A stretch of DNA of 64,000 nt from Rubidibacter lacunae KORDI 51-2 (lineage in GTDB: Bacteria > Cyanobacteriota > Cyanobacteriia > Cyanobacteriales > Rubidibacteraceae). The notes beneath the pieces are model-generated. The model was given only the letters and a program-made list of their open reading frames with translations. It had not been told where the DNA came from and ran no database searches. Made by a program: the position numbers and the translations under genes. The stretch lies in assembly GCF_000473895.1 (NCBI RefSeq), contig NZ_ASSJ01000030.1, positions 37,423 to 101,422 of the forward strand, read 5' to 3'. Each line of letters starts with the position of its first letter. Position 1 is the stretch's first letter. Positions 60,742 to 64,000 of this stretch are shown here, in pieces.

Positions 60742-60855
60742 TTACAGAACGCCACTGCGGACTGACATGATCGCAATCACGGCGATACAGGATAAGACTA
60801 GCAAGAGCATCAAACTAACCGATTCGCCGAGATGCTTGGGTTGGGAGGTTTTCAC
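60742..60855 (-). CDS. Probable 37-residue single-pass membrane protein
   Basis: A GTG start preceded by GAGG eight bases upstream opens a 37-residue frame: a polar N-terminus (KTSQPKHLGESVS) and then a hydrophobic helix (LMLLLVLSCIAVIAIMSV) with RSGVL at the end. The good ribosome-binding site, single helix and following hairpin favour a real gene. I do not recognise the family; it is not an HLIP (no ExNGR-type helix motif). An upstream ATG in the same frame at 60930 would give 62 residues. Confidence 0.5.
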   Translation of the reverse strand: MKTSQPKHLGESVSLMLLLVLSCIAVIAIMSVRSGVL

Positions 60856-61192
60856 GGCAGCTTCCTCTGAGTTTTGTCTATGAGGAAACGGTATCAAGCT
60901 TACTGCTCGGGACGTTAATAATGGACACACTTCTTCATTTAGCGTTAATTTCCCTAATCATGGCTCCTGTAATTGCTCATGCTGGGCGCTGGCCAACAGC
61001 TCTGGCTTGCGGGTGGGCGATCCCGTTACTGCTTGGCGCTAATCAGGGAAAACCCTACTCGGCGGGTATGGTTTCCTGGCCGGGCAGGCGAGCGACAACT
61101 TCTTAGAATATTGAATACGAGGAGCAATAAGACGAGCGAGAAGGAACTCCGGCATCACTCAAGCTCGTGAAGGAGTGGAGGTAGCTAACGCA
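60856..61192. other. Upstream region of clpB
   Basis: Between the microprotein and clpB, 337 bases hold a plus-strand frame (60921-61106) that begins with a hydrophobic stretch but has no ribosome-binding site. No CIRCE inverted repeat (TTAGCACTC-N9-GAGTGCTAA) is present, so HrcA control of clpB is not supported. GGAGGT at 61177-61182 serves clpB. Confidence 0.5.
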
Positions 61193-63811
<2,619 letters not shown>

Positions 63812-63819
63812 AGCGGAGA

Positions 63820-63866
63820 GAGTCCGGATTTGAGCTGCGGTATCTGCCGCCGTAGTTGCCGGACTC
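63820..63866. terminator. Hairpin after clpB
   Basis: GAGTCCGG and CCGGACTC form a perfect 8-base stem that encloses a smaller GCGG/CCGC stem, starting nine bases after the clpB stop. A T-run is absent. The remaining 134 bases to the window end contain no gene that I can support. Confidence 0.45.
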
Positions 63867-64000
63867 GAACAAATGAATGTTGCTTGGTCGCGAGTAAAAG
63901 TCGGATACGGAATGCTGGCAGGAGTTTGAGACGAAGTGGGAGGCACGTTACGGGAGGGACTGTGCTGGAGGCTAGGGAGCCCGTTCTGAGCAAGTTGTCC

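Noticed and set aside
60930..61050. TTAGCG and TTTCCCT motifs that recur on the opposite strand upstream of clpB
   Set aside because: The two motifs come in swapped order, so they do not form a true inverted repeat; they are not a CIRCE element either.
60921..61106. 61-residue frame with a hydrophobic start upstream of clpB
   Set aside because: It has no ribosome-binding site, and the second half reads as random sequence.

Overview
The window comes from a cyanobacterium. It encodes photosystem II assembly factor Psb28, NDH-1 subunit NdhN, clock-input protein LdpA, phylloquinone enzymes MenC and MenE, and a GuaB3-type protein. The DNA is moderately GC-rich and studded with the cyanobacterial HIP1 octamer GCGATCGC. 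Such HIP1 density argues against marine picocyanobacteria; I do not name a genus.

Layout. 1-26,400 is ordinary chromosomal backbone with genes on both strands: psb28, an SDR39U1-like epimerase, mltG, surE, pheS, rpsD, glk, a PBP2 gene (mrdA), an Na+/H+ antiporter, nucleoside hydrolase, msrA, a lone ureD, comB, menE-menC, guaB3, a Ycf45-like R3H ATPase, ldpA and ndhN. A glyoxalase-fold gene at 16.4-16.6 kb is decayed. 27,049-44,820 is one long plus-strand run holding the fused S10, spc and alpha ribosomal clusters (rplC to rplQ, with secY, adk, infA and rpoA), then truA, rplM, rpsI, rpmE and prfA. Gaps are short, some genes overlap, and many starts are GTG or TTG. 44,995-47,094 has an M20 amidohydrolase and a TIGR04282 transferase-like gene. 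47,177-54,946 holds a zinc-ribbon Ser/Thr kinase divergent from an 1893-residue secreted-type phosphatase. 55,404-59,062 carries glgP followed by gap1, a glycogen-breakdown and glycolysis pair. 59,063-61,192 is gene-poor, with one probable microprotein, and leads to clpB.

Most notable observations: (1) the 5.7-kb gene joins an endonuclease/exonuclease/phosphatase domain, two phytase-type modules, a PhoD domain and an RTX-like C-terminus behind a candidate Pho box; (2) three copies of a ~150-bp MITE-like element with terminal inverted repeats lie at 5.5, 26.5 and 60.4 kb; (3) S17 and L29, encoded side by side, carry acidic low-complexity tails, that of S17 about 125 residues long; (4) a perfect 16-bp inverted repeat with a 4-nt loop lies inside the rplO coding region just before secY; (5) mutually exclusive RNA hairpins can form between glgP and gap1. 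I found no tRNA, rRNA, CRISPR array or intact insertion sequence.
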